Assembly (NCBI RefSeq): GCF_015207285.1 | Contig: NZ_JADEXD010000058.1 | Coordinates: 1 to 34,088 of the forward strand | Direction: 5' to 3' | Length of the DNA stretch: 34,088 nucleotides | From: Tychonema sp. LEGE 07203 | Lineage (GTDB): Bacteria > Cyanobacteriota > Cyanobacteriia > Cyanobacteriales > Microcoleaceae | Part shown: positions 32,913 through 34,088 of the stretch, piece by piece | Numbering within the stretch: position 1 is the stretch's first letter | How the letters are laid out: every line of letters starts with the position of its first letter | Notes under the pieces: model-generated | The model's input: the letters and a program-made list of their open reading frames with translations, nothing else | What the model was told of the DNA's origin: nothing | The model's database searches: none | Position numbers and translations under genes: made by a program

Positions 32913-33083
32913 ATTTGGCGCAGTAGGGCGCGCGCCAAGCCAAGCTCTCCAAAAAATAATGCAACAGCCGGAAAGCTGCAAATCCTGGTTATCGTCGGTC
33001 ATCCCCAATCCCCAAATCTAAAATCTAAAATCTCATCAGATGTGTCAAAGTCTAATTAGAAAAAGTTGTTGGGAGATTTTACT

Positions 33084-33659
33084 ATGAGCAGGTCATTTTG
33101 CAAAGTGCGGTTGACGCTATTTTTAGCCGCCGGTGCGGGAATTGTATTTTACAGCAGTGCGGCGGCGGCGGCCGAAAAGGTAGTGCTCAAATACAGTGCG
33201 ATCCGAATGACTTTACCACTGAGCGAATTAGAAATTTTTGCCGAAACTGGGAAAATGTCCCCAGGGTTGGAAATGCTCCTGGGCCAGGCAAAAAAAGACC
33301 CGGAAGCAGTTCGCCGCAGTCTGACGAGGCCGGTGAAAGTCAGTCAAAGGTTTTTGGATGGGACGCTCAACAGTAAGGTTGGGGAAATCATTCTCGATGA
33401 AGTGGGTCAGGTAATTCGCACTCCTTCTGGGAAGGCAAATCGAGAAGCTTTGAGATCGGCTTTGGTGCTGTCTGCAACTAATGATAACGAGATTACGCTG
33501 TTGGAAGCGATGAGGAATTATCCGGCTGCAGAAGTTTATGTTGAGGGCGATCGCTTAGTTGAAGCTTACAGTAAACTTGTCGCTTTGTCGGAACAATTGG
33601 GCGGCGTTTCCGAACGGCTGCAAGATATTTTGAACAAGATTCGATTGCCTAGATTGTAG
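33084..33659 (+). CDS. Exported DUF1400 domain protein
   Basis: 191 residues. A clear signal peptide (basic start SRSFCKVR, hydrophobic core LTLFLAAGAGIVFY, cleavage near SAAAAA|EKV) is followed by a DUF1400 domain: VVLKYSAIRMTLPLSELEIF, RRSLTRPVKVSQRFLDGTLN, ALRSALVLSATNDNEITLLE and LEAMRNYPAAEVYVEGDRL. In other cyanobacterial proteins this domain precedes an alpha/beta hydrolase, but here it stands alone and ends normally. Function is unknown. The ATG at 33084 has GGGAG nine bases upstream, a good site. A TTG six codons earlier would overlap that site and is rejected. Confidence 0.85.
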   Translation: MSRSFCKVRLTLFLAAGAGIVFYSSAAAAAEKVVLKYSAIRMTLPLSELEIFAETGKMSPGLEMLLGQAKKDPEAVRRSLTRPVKVSQRFLDGTLNSKVGEIILDEVGQVIRTPSGKANREALRSALVLSATNDNEITLLEAMRNYPAAEVYVEGDRLVEAYSKLVALSEQLGGVSERLQDILNKIRLPRL

Positions 33660-34088
33660 TGCATTTTGTTAAGGAAGGTTGATTGGTGCGAGTTCTGGCA
33701 GAATGTTTCTGCACCTGCATAAATTACACCGGAGTTACATTTTATTTCTGCAAATTTTGTGCGAATTTTGCCTGATTTTCATATTAGTTTCAAAAAAGAA
33801 TGCAGCGGTAGACAAGCTCTAAACCTGACGGAAATCTGTCAGTCCCAAATCTCAAATTTAAAATTTAAAATCAACAAGCTTAAATCTTGTAAGCTGTTGT
33901 GCATTTAAATTGTAGATTTTGATGACAATCAAAAATTGTCAAATTCTCCCCCCCCCTCTCCCAGGGCGGTTTCATTCTCGGGTGCGATCGCACAAAGTAA
34001 AAGCGGTCGCCCGGATGATAAAATCTCGATCGACCGCTCTCATAACAAATATATATGCTAACTTTAATCGCATTTCTGCAAAAAGTCA
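33660..34088. other. Gene-free end of window
   Basis: No gene is seen. It contains a C9 run at about 33948-33956, an extended HIP1 palindrome GTGCGATCGCAC (33982-33993) and a perfect stem AGCGGTCG (34002-34009) / CGACCGCT (34031-34038) without a following T-run. A promoter for a gene beyond the window could lie here, but nothing specific is evident. Confidence 0.7.

Larger units (their letters stand above)
32649..33083. other. Gene-free region with paired repeats and a long hairpin
   Basis: No gene is apparent. It contains two 33-bp direct repeats (32765-32797 and 32819-32851), a long hairpin at 32871-32912 and a GGCGCGCGCC palindrome at about 32928-32938. The final 25 bases hold the ribosome binding site (GGGAG) of the DUF1400 gene. 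Confidence 0.8.

Noticed and set aside
1-34088. Prophage, defence island or biosynthetic cluster
   Set aside because: All recognised genes are housekeeping, photosynthesis or signalling; no integrase, transposase, restriction, toxin or synthase gene was found.

Overview
The window reads as a chromosomal segment of a filamentous cyanobacterium of the Oscillatoria/Microcoleus kind. This rests on repeated HIP1 octamers (GCGATCGC) inside genes, on cyanobacterial markers (the nblS sensor kinase, raf1, a Ycf37-like TPR protein, menG, an rps1B-like S1 protein, DUF3493 and DUF1400 proteins), and on very abundant heptanucleotide tandem arrays (STRR-type) and short palindromic elements between genes. 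The exact species cannot be read from the sequence alone. I see no transposase, phage gene, tRNA, rRNA or CRISPR array.

Layout. 1-332: gene-free with palindromes. 333-2940 (+): DUF1232 protein, lpxD (lipid A acyltransferase), CPBP membrane protease. 3094-5797 (-): the cobL/cbiET cobalamin methyltransferase and a DUF1868 2H-phosphoesterase-like protein, with a repeat-filled gap between them. 5932-8279 (+): holA and a membrane protein of unknown function. 8280-9672: a 1.4 kb gene desert made largely of MITE-like inverted-repeat elements. 9673-12823 (-): a tightly overlapping signalling operon, response regulator > CheC > PAS/GAF/GGDEF diguanylate cyclase. 13063-14438 (-): Ycf37-like TPR protein, then rpmI-rplT. 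14549-15300: more palindromic elements. 15301-16911 (-): purK followed by a structured RNA that I call as probable 6S RNA (ssaA). 16979-17134 (-): an overlooked small ORF. 17227-21290 (+): purD and nblS. 21508-25890 (-): S1 protein, dienelactone hydrolase, UvrD-like helicase. 26057-27046 (+): DUF4349 lipoprotein. 27542-28636 (-): raf1. 28795-33659 (+): REC-GAF regulator, menG, DUF445, DUF3493 and DUF1400 proteins. 33660-34088: gene-free.

Most of the content is core metabolism and photosynthesis housekeeping: purine synthesis (purK, purD), quinone and cobalamin synthesis, Rubisco and photosystem I assembly, ribosome, DNA polymerase, and high-light/nutrient sensing. The most coherent signalling unit is REC-CheC-GGDEF, where a CheC-type phosphatase is translationally coupled to a CheY-like receiver and a c-di-GMP synthase.

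The most unusual aspect is the intergenic DNA. Several 5' leaders (menG, DUF445, rps1, nblS, the CPBP gene) consist almost wholly of 7-mer arrays. At least five families of inverted-repeat elements are present, some apparently inserted into those arrays. No clearly new defence or metabolic system is visible. The best leads are the 6S RNA candidate, the small ORF upstream of purK, the REC-CheC-DGC operon and the mobile palindrome families.
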